Shown piece after piece: positions 20,948 through 28,983 of a stretch of DNA of 64,000 nucleotides. The stretch's first letter is position 1. Every line of letters starts with the position of its first letter. The stretch lies in the NCBI GenBank assembly GCA_030035585.1, contig CM057471.1:95543819-95607818 (forward strand). The letters are read 5' to 3'. The position numbers were made by a program, and so were the translations under genes. Origin of the DNA: Dugong dugon (taxonomy: Eukaryota > Chordata > Mammalia > Sirenia > Dugongidae). Below the pieces are notes generated by a model. It was not told the origin of the DNA and made no database searches. It saw only the letters and a list, made by a program, of their open reading frames with translations.

Positions 20948-21960
20948 TTTTATTTAAACACCATTTCAAAACTTTTTACTTCCACATTTAAGTGATATTG
21001 ACTATGCTCTTCCAATTGTGCTGCCATTCTCGCCCAAGATGAAGGCTTACAGGACAAAACAGCCTCCCATTTAATAGTTACTACAAATGTTGCCCTATAG
21101 CAGTGGTCAACAATCTCACAATACATCGACAGTGTCCTTATTCAATTTGTGTTCCTTATCATCAGTTTCCTACTCTCCCTCTGCCTTCTGGCCCTTGTCA
21201 CCGGACTCCTGTACATCGTTAGTCCCATTTAGTTTTACTGGGGTGTCCATTCCCAGGCTTAACATCGAACCTTGAAGGTAACTTCCCCTCTGAGCTGAAA
21301 GGGTGTCTGGGGGCCACACTCTCGAGGTTTCTCTAGTATTCTTTAGGCCAGTATATCTGGTCTTCTTCTTTTTTTTTTTTTTTGGGAGTTAAAATTATAC
21401 TCTACATCCTACTCCAGCTCTGCCCAGAACCCTCTGTTGTGATCCTGGTCAGAGGAGTCATTGGTGGTAGCCGGGCACCATCCAGCTGTACTGGGCTCAG
21501 TCCCGTGGAGGCCTTGGTAGCTGTGGACCATTAGTCCTTCAGACTAATCTTTTCCTTGTATCCTGTTCTCTTCGTTCTCCCTTGTTCCCGAAGGGATGAG
21601 ATCAGTGGACTATCTTAGATGGCCGCTCATAGGCTTTTAAGACCCCAGACACTACTCACCAAGGTAGAATGTAGAGCATTATCTTTATAAGTAGTGTCAT
21701 GCCAATTGAGCTAGATGTTCCCCGAGATCATGGTCCCCAGAGCCCTCCGTCCAACAACTCAGTCCCTCGGGGGGTTTGGATGTGTCTATAGGGCCTCCAT
21801 GACCTTTCCTTGTGCAGGTTGTGTTAGTTTCCCCTGTACCATGCACTATCTCATCTCTCACCCAAGTTACCACTTACCTATTACCTATTTAGTATTCCCC
21901 CCCCCCCCATCCCTGGTAACCAACAAGGATTGTTACATTTTGCATGTGAATTTTTTCATG
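20471..21960 (-). repeat. L1 copy D 3'UTR with three related modules
   Basis: Three diverged copies of one module follow each other. Anchors on the plus strand are GTGAAAGCTTACAGAGC (about 20492), ATGAAGGATTACAGAAA (about 20718) and ATGAAGGCTTACAGGAC (about 21040). Each continues into a version of ATGTTG..CAATGGTTAACAATCTCACA. On the sense strand the modules are separated by A-rich tracts: (AAAT)n at 20908-20955 and an A9 run at about 20602-20610. The outer end is the final poly(A). Near the ORF2 end lies a run of 12 C (21897-21908), i.e. a G12 tract in the L1 RNA. The 123-aa, 62-aa and 97-aa plus frames here are not genes. Confidence 0.8.
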
Positions 21961-21965
21961 GGTTT

Positions 21966-24900
21966 TTACAATAGAGGTCTCATACAATATTTGTCCTTTT
22001 GTGATTGACTTATTTCACTCAGCATGATGTCCTCCAGTTTCATCCATGTTATGAGATGGTTCACCGATTCATTGTTCTTTCTCGTTGCATAGTACTCCAT
22101 TGTGTGTATGTACCATAGTTTGTGTATCCATTCGTCTGTTGATGGACATCGAGGTTGTTTCCATCGTTTTGCTATTGTGAATAATGCTGCCATGAACATA
22201 GGTGTGCATATGTCTATTCGAGTGATGACTCTTATTTCTCTAGGATATATTCCTAGGAGTGGGATTGCTGGATCGAATGGTACGTCTATTTCTAGCTTTC
22301 TGAGGAAACGCCATATCATTTTCCAAAATGGCTGTATCATTTTGCATTCCCACCAGCAGTGTATAAGAGTTCCCGTCTCCCCGCAGCTCCTCCAACATTT
22401 GTTATTTCCAGTGTTTTTGATTCGTGCCAGTAATGCCGGGGTGAGATGGTATCTCATTGTGGTTTTAATTTGCATTTCTCTAATGGCTAGTGATCGCGAG
22501 CATTTCCTCATGTGTCTGTTGGCCATTTGAATGTCTTCCTTGGTGAAGTGTCTGTTCATTTCCTTTGCCCATTTTTTGATAGGATTGGTTGTCTTTTTGT
22601 TGTAGAGGTGTTGGATTTTCTTGTAGATTATGGAGATTAGACCTTTGTCTGACTTGTACTGTCCAAAAATTTTTTCCCAGTCTGTAGGTTCTCTTTTAAC
22701 TCTTTTGGTGAAATCTTTTGAAGAGCATAGATGTTTGCTTTTTAGAAGATCCCAATTATCTAGTTTATCTGTTGGGTTTTTTGTGTTGATGTTTATGGTT
22801 TGTATCCTGTTAATGCCATGTATTAAGGTCTGAAGTGTTGGTCCTATTTTTTCTTCTATGAATTTTATAGTTTGAGGCTTTATATTCAGGTCTTTGATCC
22901 ATTTTGAAGTAGTTTTTGTATATGGTGTGAGGTATGGGTCCTGTTTCATTTTTCTACAAATGGATATCCAGTTTTGCCAGCACCATTTGTTAAAAAGACT
23001 GTCTTTTCCCCATTTGATGTATTTTGGGCCCTTGTCAAAAATCAGGTGACCGTAGGTGGATGGATTTACATCTGAGTTCTCAATTCTGTTCCATTGGTCA
23101 ATGTCTCTGTTGTTGTACCAGTACCAGGCTGTTTTGAGTACTGTAGCTGTATAGTAGGTTCTCAAGTCAGGTAGTGTGAGTCCTCCAACTTTATTCTTCT
23201 TCTTCAGTAGTGCTTTACTTATTCGGGGTTTCTTCCCTTTCCATATAAAGTTAATAATTAGTTTTTCCATCTCTTTGAAGAATGTTGTTGGTATTTGTAT
23301 CGGAATTGCATTGTATTTGTAAATTGCTTTAGGTAGAATTGCCATTTTCACAATGTTGAGTCTGCCTATCCATGAGCATGGTATGTTTTTCCATTTATGT
23401 AGATCCCTTTGGGTTTCATGCAGCAGTGTTTTGTAGTTTTCTTTGTATAGGTCTTTTATATTCCTGGTCAGATTTATTCCCAAGTATTTTATCTTTTTAG
23501 GGGCTATTGAAAATGGTATTGATTTCCTGATCTCCTTTTCATCGTTCTCTTTACTGGTGTATAGGAATCCAACTGATTTTTAAATGTTTATCTTGTATCC
23601 TGCTACTCTGCTGAATCTTTCTATTACTTCCAGTAAATTTCTCATGGAGTCTTTAGGGTTTTCTATGTATAGTATCATATCATCTGCAAACAGGGAGAGT
23701 TTAACTTCTTCATTACCAATTTGGATGCCCTTTATTTCTTTCTCTTGCCTTACTGCTCTAGCGAGAACTTCCAGCACAATGTTAAATAGGAGTGGTGATA
23801 AAGGGCATCCTTGTCTTGTTCCTGTTTTCAGGGGGAATGTTTTCAGCCTTTCTCCATTAAGAATGATGTTGGCTGTTGGTTTTGCATAGATGCCCTTTAT
23901 GATGTTGAGAAATTTCCCTTCTATACCTATTTTATTGAGAGCTTTTATCAGGAATGGGTGTTGGACTTTGTCAAATGCCTTTTCTGCATCAATTGAGATA
24001 ATCATGTGATTTTTTTCTTTCCTTTTATTTATGTGGTGGATTACGTTGATGGATTTTCTAATGTTAAACCATCCTTGCATACCTGGTATGAATCCTACTT
24101 GGTCGTGGTGTATTATTTTTTTGATATGATACTGAATTCTATTGGCTAAAATTTTGTTCAGAATTTTTGCATCTATATTCATGAGAGATATTGGTCTGTA
24201 ATTTTCTTTTTTTGTGATGTCTTTGCCTTGTTTTGGTATCAGCGTTATGCTGGCTTCATAGAATGAATTTGGAAATGTTGTTTCCTCTTCTATGCTCTGA
24301 AATAACTTGAGTAGAACTGGTACGAGCTCTTCTGTAAATGTTTTGTAGAATTCTCCAGTGAAGCCATCTGGGCCAGGGCTTTTTTTGGTTGGGAGTTTTT
24401 TTATTACCTTTTCAATCTCTTCTCTTGTTATGGGTCTGTTCAGATTTTCAATATCACTTTGTTGTAGTTTGGGTAGGCCGTATGTTTCTAGAAATTTATC
24501 CATTTCCTCTAGGTTTTCAAATTTGTTGGAATATAGTTTTTCATAATATTCTGTTATAATCCTTTTTATTTCAGTTGGGTCTGTTGTAATGTCCCCCATT
24601 TCATTTCTTATTTGGGTTATTTGTGCCCTCTGCTGTTTTTCTTTTGTCAGTCTGGCCAGTGGTTTGTCGATTTTGTTGATTCTTTCAAAGAACCAACTTT
24701 TGGTTTTGTTGATTCTTTCTATTGTTTTTCTGTTCTCTATTTCATTGATTTCTGCTCTGATCTTTACTATTTCCTTTCTTCCGGTGGTTGTAGGCTTTTT
24801 TTGTTGTTCTCTTTCTATTTGTTTGAGTTCTGTAGTTAATGTTTTGATTTTGTCCCTTTCTTCTTTTTTGATATGTGCATCTATTGCTATAAATTGTCCT

Positions 24901-25787
24901 CTGAGGACTGCCTTTGCTGTGTCCCAAAGGTTTTGGTGTGATGTGTTTTCATTTTCATTTGATTCTAGGAATTTTTTAATTCCATCTCTGATTTCTTCTA
25001 TTACCCATTGATGTGTAAGCAGATTATTATTCAGTTTCCATGTGTTTGATTTTTTTTCCTTGCTCTTTCTAGTGTTAATTTCTACCTTGATGGCATTGTG
25101 GTCAGAGAAGATACTGTGAATTATCTCAGCATTTTGGATCTTGTTGAGGATTTCTCTGTGGCCTAAGATGTGGTCTATTCTGGAGAACGTTCCATGTGTA
25201 TTGGAAAAGAATGTGTACTTTGCAGCGGTTGGATGGAGTGTTCTATATATGTCTATGAGGTCCAGTTGGCTGATTGTGTCCTTTAGGTCTTCTGTATCTT
25301 TGCTAAGTTTCTTTTTAGTTGTTCTGTCCTTTACTGAGAGTGGTGTGTTGAAGTCTCCTACTATTATTGTGGAACTGTCAATTTCTCTTTTCAGTGCTGT
25401 TAGAGTTTTTTTTATGTATTTTGGAGCCCTGTCATTGGGTGCATAGATATTTATTATGGTTATGTCTTCATGATGGATCATCCCCTTAATCATTATATAG
25501 TGTCCTTCTTTGTCTTTTATGGTAGATTTTGTTTTAAAGTCTATTTTATCTGAGATTAGAATTGCCACTCCTGCTCTTTTTTGATAGTTGTTAGCTTGAT
25601 ATATTTTTTTCCAACCTTTGATTTTTAATAAATTCACATCTTTGTTTCTAAGATGTGTCTCTTGTAGACAGCAAATAGATGGATCCTGTTTTCTTATCCA
25701 TTCTGCCACTCTCCGTCGCTTTATGGGTGCATTGAGTCCATTTACGTTCAGTGTAATTATTGATAGATGTGAGTTTGTTCCTGTCAT
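21966..25787 (-). pseudogene. ORF2: L1 ORF2 (endonuclease-reverse transcriptase), one in-frame stop
   Basis: One frame of 1,274 codons including the final stop, almost the length of human ORF2p (1,275 aa), broken only by TAA at codon 736 (23579-23577). The 735-aa and 505-aa parts are in the same frame. Domains: AP-type endonuclease, residues about 8-235 ([53 protein letters not shown]); Z and RT domain, about 440-740 ([50 protein letters not shown], and FADDMILY with the catalytic aspartates); C-terminal Cys/His segment [18 protein letters not shown]. The stop falls after the catalytic RT core where CAA would be expected (CAA to TAA). The protein nicks target DNA and copies L1 RNA. With the stop the product lacks the C-terminal 40 percent and is probably inactive, unless the stop is an individual variant or is read through. 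Confidence 0.95.
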
Positions 25788-25975
25788 TTTGTAGTGCTTT
25801 TTTTTGTGATGCTGAAGTTTTCTTTGTTCTTCTTACTCTCTTGTGCTGAGTTCCTTTTGTTTGTGGATTTTGTGTTCATTTCTTTTGTTTTTGTAGGTTT
25901 TGTTTTTGTTGAGACTTTATGTTTTTCGTCTTTATTTTTATGAGTTGGTTTGTTAACTTTTTTTGTGGTTACCAT
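25784..25975 (-). CDS. Small lysine-rich frame between L1 ORF1 and ORF2 (function unknown)
   Basis: 63 codons starting ATG at 25975 ([15 protein letters not shown]) and ending in TGA at 25786-25784, which overlaps the ORF2 start codon ATG (25787-25785) as ATGA. About a third of the residues are lysine, and there is no recognisable domain. The frame stays open upstream of the ATG for about 25 codons. Homologous frames occur at the same place in L1 copy C (32295-32037, one frameshift) and in L1 fragment E (46045-45803, 81 codons with no stop). Shared residues include VTTK.., NPTH.NK, EKHK and NSAQ..K.NKE. It may be a translated peptide that delivers ribosomes to ORF2, or only an A-rich spacer that happens to be open. 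The start codon is not conserved (ATG in D; ATG further upstream in C; ACG there in E), which weakens a simple coding model. Confidence 0.45.
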   Translation of the reverse strand: MVTTKKVNKPTHKNKDEKHKVSTKTKPTKTKEMNTKSTNKRNSAQESKKNKENFSITKKSTTK

Positions 25976-26218
25976 GAATTTTACCCTTATCTTTATAATT
26001 TTGAAGCAGTCTACCGTTACTTGGTATCGCCTTGCCTTCTTCTCCTTTAGAAGGTTCTATACCTATGCCGTTTGTTCCCTCTTTCATTGTTTTGATGTTG
26101 TTGTCATCCTTTGATTGATTTCTCTGATTCCCTGTTGTATATCTTTTGTTTTTGGAAAGTCGTCTGTAGTTCAGTTCCTAGAATGGTATCTGGTTCATGT
26201 TAACCTGCATCCTAGGTC

Positions 26219-27268
26219 CTAGGTCCTGCCTGAGGGCTTAAGCTGTTTGTCCTCAGATCGAAGAACTCCCTTTAATAATTCTTGTAAGTTTGGTTTGACT
26301 TTTGCATATTCCTTTAGTTTCTGTTTATCTGGAAATGACCTAATTTCACCATCAAATCTGAATGAGAGTTTTGCAGGATATATTATTCTTGGCTGACAAT
26401 TTTTTTCTTTCAAGATTTTATATATGTCATCCCATTGCCTTCTTGCCTGCATGGTTTCTGCTGAATAATCTGAGCTTAGTCTTATTGTTTCTCCTCTGTA
26501 TGTGACTTCTTGTTTTTCCCGAGCTGCTCTCAGGATTCTTTGTTTGTCTTTAGTTTTAGCGAGTGTGAATATGATATGTCTTGGTGATTTTCTTTTGGGG
26601 TCTATTCTATATGGGGTTCGTTGAGCTTCTTGGATGACCAGCTTTTCATCTTTCATGATATTGGGAAAGTTTTCTGTCAGCAGTTCCTCAATGATCCTCT
26701 CTGTGTTTTCTGTTTTCTTCCCCTGTTCTGGTATGCCAATCACTCGTAAGTTTTTGCTTTTAATTGTGTCCCACATAACTCTCAGGGTCTCTTCATTTTT
26801 CTTTGTTCTTTTTTCTGAGTTTTCCTGAAACAGAGTTGTATCCAAGTGTTTGTCTTCAGTTCCACTGATCCTGTCTTCCATGGTTTCAAATCTACTTCTC
26901 AGCCCTTCTATGACACCGTCCATTTCTGAAATCTTGTTGTTTATCTTTTGGATTTCTAATTGTTGTTTTTGTATAATTTCGAGTTGTGAATTTATTTTGG
27001 CATTTTGTTCTTGCATCATCTTCCTGAATTCTTCCAATTTTTTGTCTGTATTTTCCATAAATTTGTCTATTTTTTCCTCATGTTTGTCAGCTTTTTGCCT
27101 CAGTTCTTGGAAAATTCCGAGTATTAGTGATTTGAGTTCCGTATCAGGTACTTCTAGTGCATTTTCTTCCACAGGAGAGTTATCTGGTGTTTTAATTTGG
27201 ACGCCTATTGGAGCCATCTTGTCTTGTTTTTGTAAATGTTTTGATATTGTTTGCTGTTTTCGGGGCAT
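26219..27268 (-). CDS. ORF1: L1 ORF1 protein (RNA-binding chaperone), intact
   Basis: An uninterrupted frame of 349 codons, close to human ORF1p (338 aa). Order: a short basic N-terminus (MPRKQQTISKHLQKQDK); a long coiled coil, residues about 50-145, with heptads such as EEKIDKFMENTDKKLEEFRKM; an RRM-like domain, about 165-260 (LRVIGIPEQGKKTENTERII, then SPRHIIFTLAKTKDKQRILR); and a C-terminal domain, about 260-345 (YRGETIRLSSDYSAETMQAR, SFRFDGEIRSF). In the family ORF1p forms trimers, coats L1 RNA and acts as a nucleic-acid chaperone in the ribonucleoprotein with ORF2p. The ATG at 27268 is chosen because it precedes the conserved start and the upstream sequence has stops. Plus-strand frames at 26634-27275 are shadows. 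Confidence 0.95.
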   Translation of the reverse strand: MPRKQQTISKHLQKQDKMAPIGVQIKTPDNSPVEENALEVPDTELKSLILGIFQELRQKADKHEEKIDKFMENTDKKLEEFRKMMQEQNAKINSQLEIIQKQQLEIQKINNKISEMDGVIEGLRSRFETMEDRISGTEDKHLDTTLFQENSEKRTKKNEETLRVMWDTIKSKNLRVIGIPEQGKKTENTERIIEELLTENFPNIMKDEKLVIQEAQRTPYRIDPKRKSPRHIIFTLAKTKDKQRILRAAREKQEVTYRGETIRLSSDYSAETMQARRQWDDIYKILKEKNCQPRIIYPAKLSFRFDGEIRSFPDKQKLKEYAKVKPNLQELLKGVLRSEDKQLKPSGRT

Positions 27269-28045
27269 TCAGTAGATATTTCTCTCGTTTATTGATTGTA
27301 GATTTTTTTTTTTTTTTCGTTCTTGTGGTACAGCTGGGCAGATCTAGTTGAGGAGGAGCCACTGGGATGGGTTGCTTGTGGCACTCACCGCAGCCACCAG
27401 GACAGTCGGTAGTCAGTGCTGGGCAGGTTCCAATAGGGCGTGCCTGCACCGCTTGGTGATGTGATGTCTAGTGCACGGTGCAGGTAGGTAGGGTGCAGCA
27501 GGAAGATGGTTATGTGTGAAGCTAAGCTGGATATGGGAGAGAGGAGAGAGGAGGAGGAGCAAAAAGCGTACAAACATAAAAGAATGCTAGAGGAGTTTGT
27601 CGTTGGAATGTACAGATGAGAGACTATGGGATGGAGGAAACCAGAAGGGGGAAGAGAAAGAAAAGGAAAGAATGACCAAATGAAAATCAGAAAAGTTAAA
27701 AAACTGCAAAGTTCCCAGGGATCGCACCGATGCAGCTATGAGGTCTGGGGGAGTCGGTCTCAATTTTCACAGCTCAGCCTGGCCAGAAGGTACAGAGGCA
27801 TACATCGCCTGGTATTCAGGGATCAGAAAGAGAAGGAAGAGATAGAGGGACAAGAAATTAAGCAATGAAGAAAGACAAAAGAGAAAAAGAGGTAAAATAT
27901 GACAAAACTAATCAAAAAAGGAAGAAAAATAAAATTGAGAAAAAAAAAAAAGGGCAACACCAGCAGTCAGTGCCTACAAATGGGACCCAGAGAGCCCCCA
28001 CTCAGGGGCGCGAATTCCAAGAAGCCGATAGTCTCGGGGTTAAGT

Positions 28046-28600
28046 GACCGTGGCCACGGGAAGCAGAGGGGCCAACGAACAAAGGCCCCAGGATCCCACC
28101 CGCGCAGGAGCCCAGACCTGGAAACAGCCACACGCCCGAACGCAGCCCTACAGCCCCGCAGGAGAGAGCAGAGACGGCCCTCGGAACCAGGCACCCAGGC
28201 AAAAGGAGGGGGAGGCGGCAGAAAAAGGTCCGCTAGGTGCCAGCAAACGGCTCCCAGAAAGCCCCCAGCCCGGGCGCGCGGAACCCAAGCACCGGCGCCC
28301 CCCCGCCCAGGGACCCCGGCCACGGAAAGCAGAGGGGCGAACGAACAAAGGCCCCGGGATCCCACCCACGCGGGAGCCCAGACCCAGAAACAGCCACACG
28401 CCCGCACGCAGCCCTACAGCCCCGCAGGAGAGAGCAGAGACGGCACTCGGAACCAGGCACCCAGGCAAAAGGAGGGGGAGGCGGCAGAGAAAGGTTCGTT
28501 AGCTGCCAGCAAACGGCTCCCAGAAAGCCGCCAGCCCAGGCGCGCGGAATCCAAGCACCAGCACCCCCCAGCCCAGAGACCCTGGCCACGGAAAGCAGGG
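28046..28600. repeat. 266-bp tandem units in the L1 5'UTR
   Basis: Unit 1 is 28046-28311, unit 2 is 28312-28577, and a partial third unit starts at 28578. Anchors are GACCGTGGCCACGG, GACCCCGGCCACGG and GACCCTGGCCACGG, spaced exactly 266 bp. The units differ by scattered substitutions. They resemble in arrangement the promoter monomers of mouse L1. The unit is stop-poor in several frames, which explains the overlapping frames of 60-284 codons on both strands. Confidence 0.9.
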
Positions 28601-28946
28601 GATCCCCAGCTGAGGCGGAGAGGGGTGGGTGGTGGGAGAGCGCGCACCGCAGTTTACCGGTCGTTCTGTCTCCGACCAGATGCTCTGCAAGGCTGCTCTC
28701 CCGTTTGCTGGTCTCCGATAGGAATCCAAGATGGTGGGTCCGCGCTGCGTTAGCTGGTAAGGAATCTCTGCCCGAGTCTCTCCTCGCTCTCCGTTCTCTT
28801 TTAGTATTCTCACTCCGTTTGGTGTTTGGCTGAGTTCTTTATCTCTTCATTTGGTGTTCTAGGGTTTCAGGATTGTTGATTCTCTGTTAGGCTTAGTTTT
28901 TCGGATCTTTGCTGTGGAGGGACGGCGTGGTGTTTCTGCCTAGAGC

Positions 28947-28955
28947 GCCATCTTG
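28947..28955 (-). promoter_or_regulatory. YY1-type site at the L1 5' terminus
   Basis: Sense-strand CAAGATGGC at nucleotides 16-24 of the element, the same place and sequence as the YY1 site that sets the start point of human L1 transcription. The same motif sits at the 5' ends of L1 copy C (34841-34849) and fragment E (46728-46736), and is mutated in copy A (2173-2181). Confidence 0.75.
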
Positions 28956-28983
28956 CCCCTCTCTCTCTAGGGTGAAGTCTTTT

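Larger units (their letters stand above)
20461..28970 (-). mobile_element. L1 LINE copy D, young full-length element (8.5 kb)
   Basis: Complete in order on the minus strand: 5' end at 28970, 5'UTR with 266-bp tandem units, ORF1 (27268-26219), a lysine-rich inter-ORF frame (25975-25784), ORF2 (25787-21966, one stop), a long modular 3'UTR (21965-20471) and a poly(A) tail (20470-20461). It sits inside ORF2 of L1 copy C with an exact 13-bp target-site duplication. Intact ends, an intact ORF1 and a single ORF2 stop mark it as the youngest LINE in the window. It is longer than the usual 6-7 kb of human or mouse L1 because of the 5'UTR, the 0.43-kb spacer between ORFs and the 3'UTR. Confidence 0.97.
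27290..28970 (-). promoter_or_regulatory. L1 copy D 5'UTR / internal promoter
   Basis: About 1.7 kb upstream of ORF1. The outer 970 bases (28000-28970) are GC- and CpG-rich, while the inner part (27600-28000) is A-rich on the plus strand and pyrimidine-rich in the RNA. In the L1 family this region carries an internal RNA polymerase II promoter. Features seen: a YY1-type site at the very 5' end, a second CCAAGATGG at about 28724-28732, and two 266-bp tandem units. Confidence 0.8.

Noticed and set aside
20911-20950. (ATTT)n run as a CRISPR-like or regulatory repeat
   Set aside because: It is the A-rich tract (AAAT)n of the L1 3'UTR on the opposite strand; no spacers.
22102-25446. Plus-strand frames of 60-142 codons across the young L1 (22102-22530, 23584-23889, 24589-25011, 25141-25446)
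   Set aside because: They are antisense shadows of L1 ORF2; hydrophobic Phe/Ser/Leu-rich content is the expected complement of an A-rich coding strand.
26850-27275. 141-codon Ser/Cys/Phe-rich plus frame resembling a membrane protein
   Set aside because: Exact antisense of the L1 ORF1 coiled coil; the apparent hydrophobicity comes from the complement of Glu/Lys codons.
27899-28753. 284-codon plus-strand frame as a host gene
   Set aside because: Lies wholly in the antisense of the L1 5'UTR, composition is repeat-driven Arg/Pro/Ala, several other frames over the same bases are also open, no domain.
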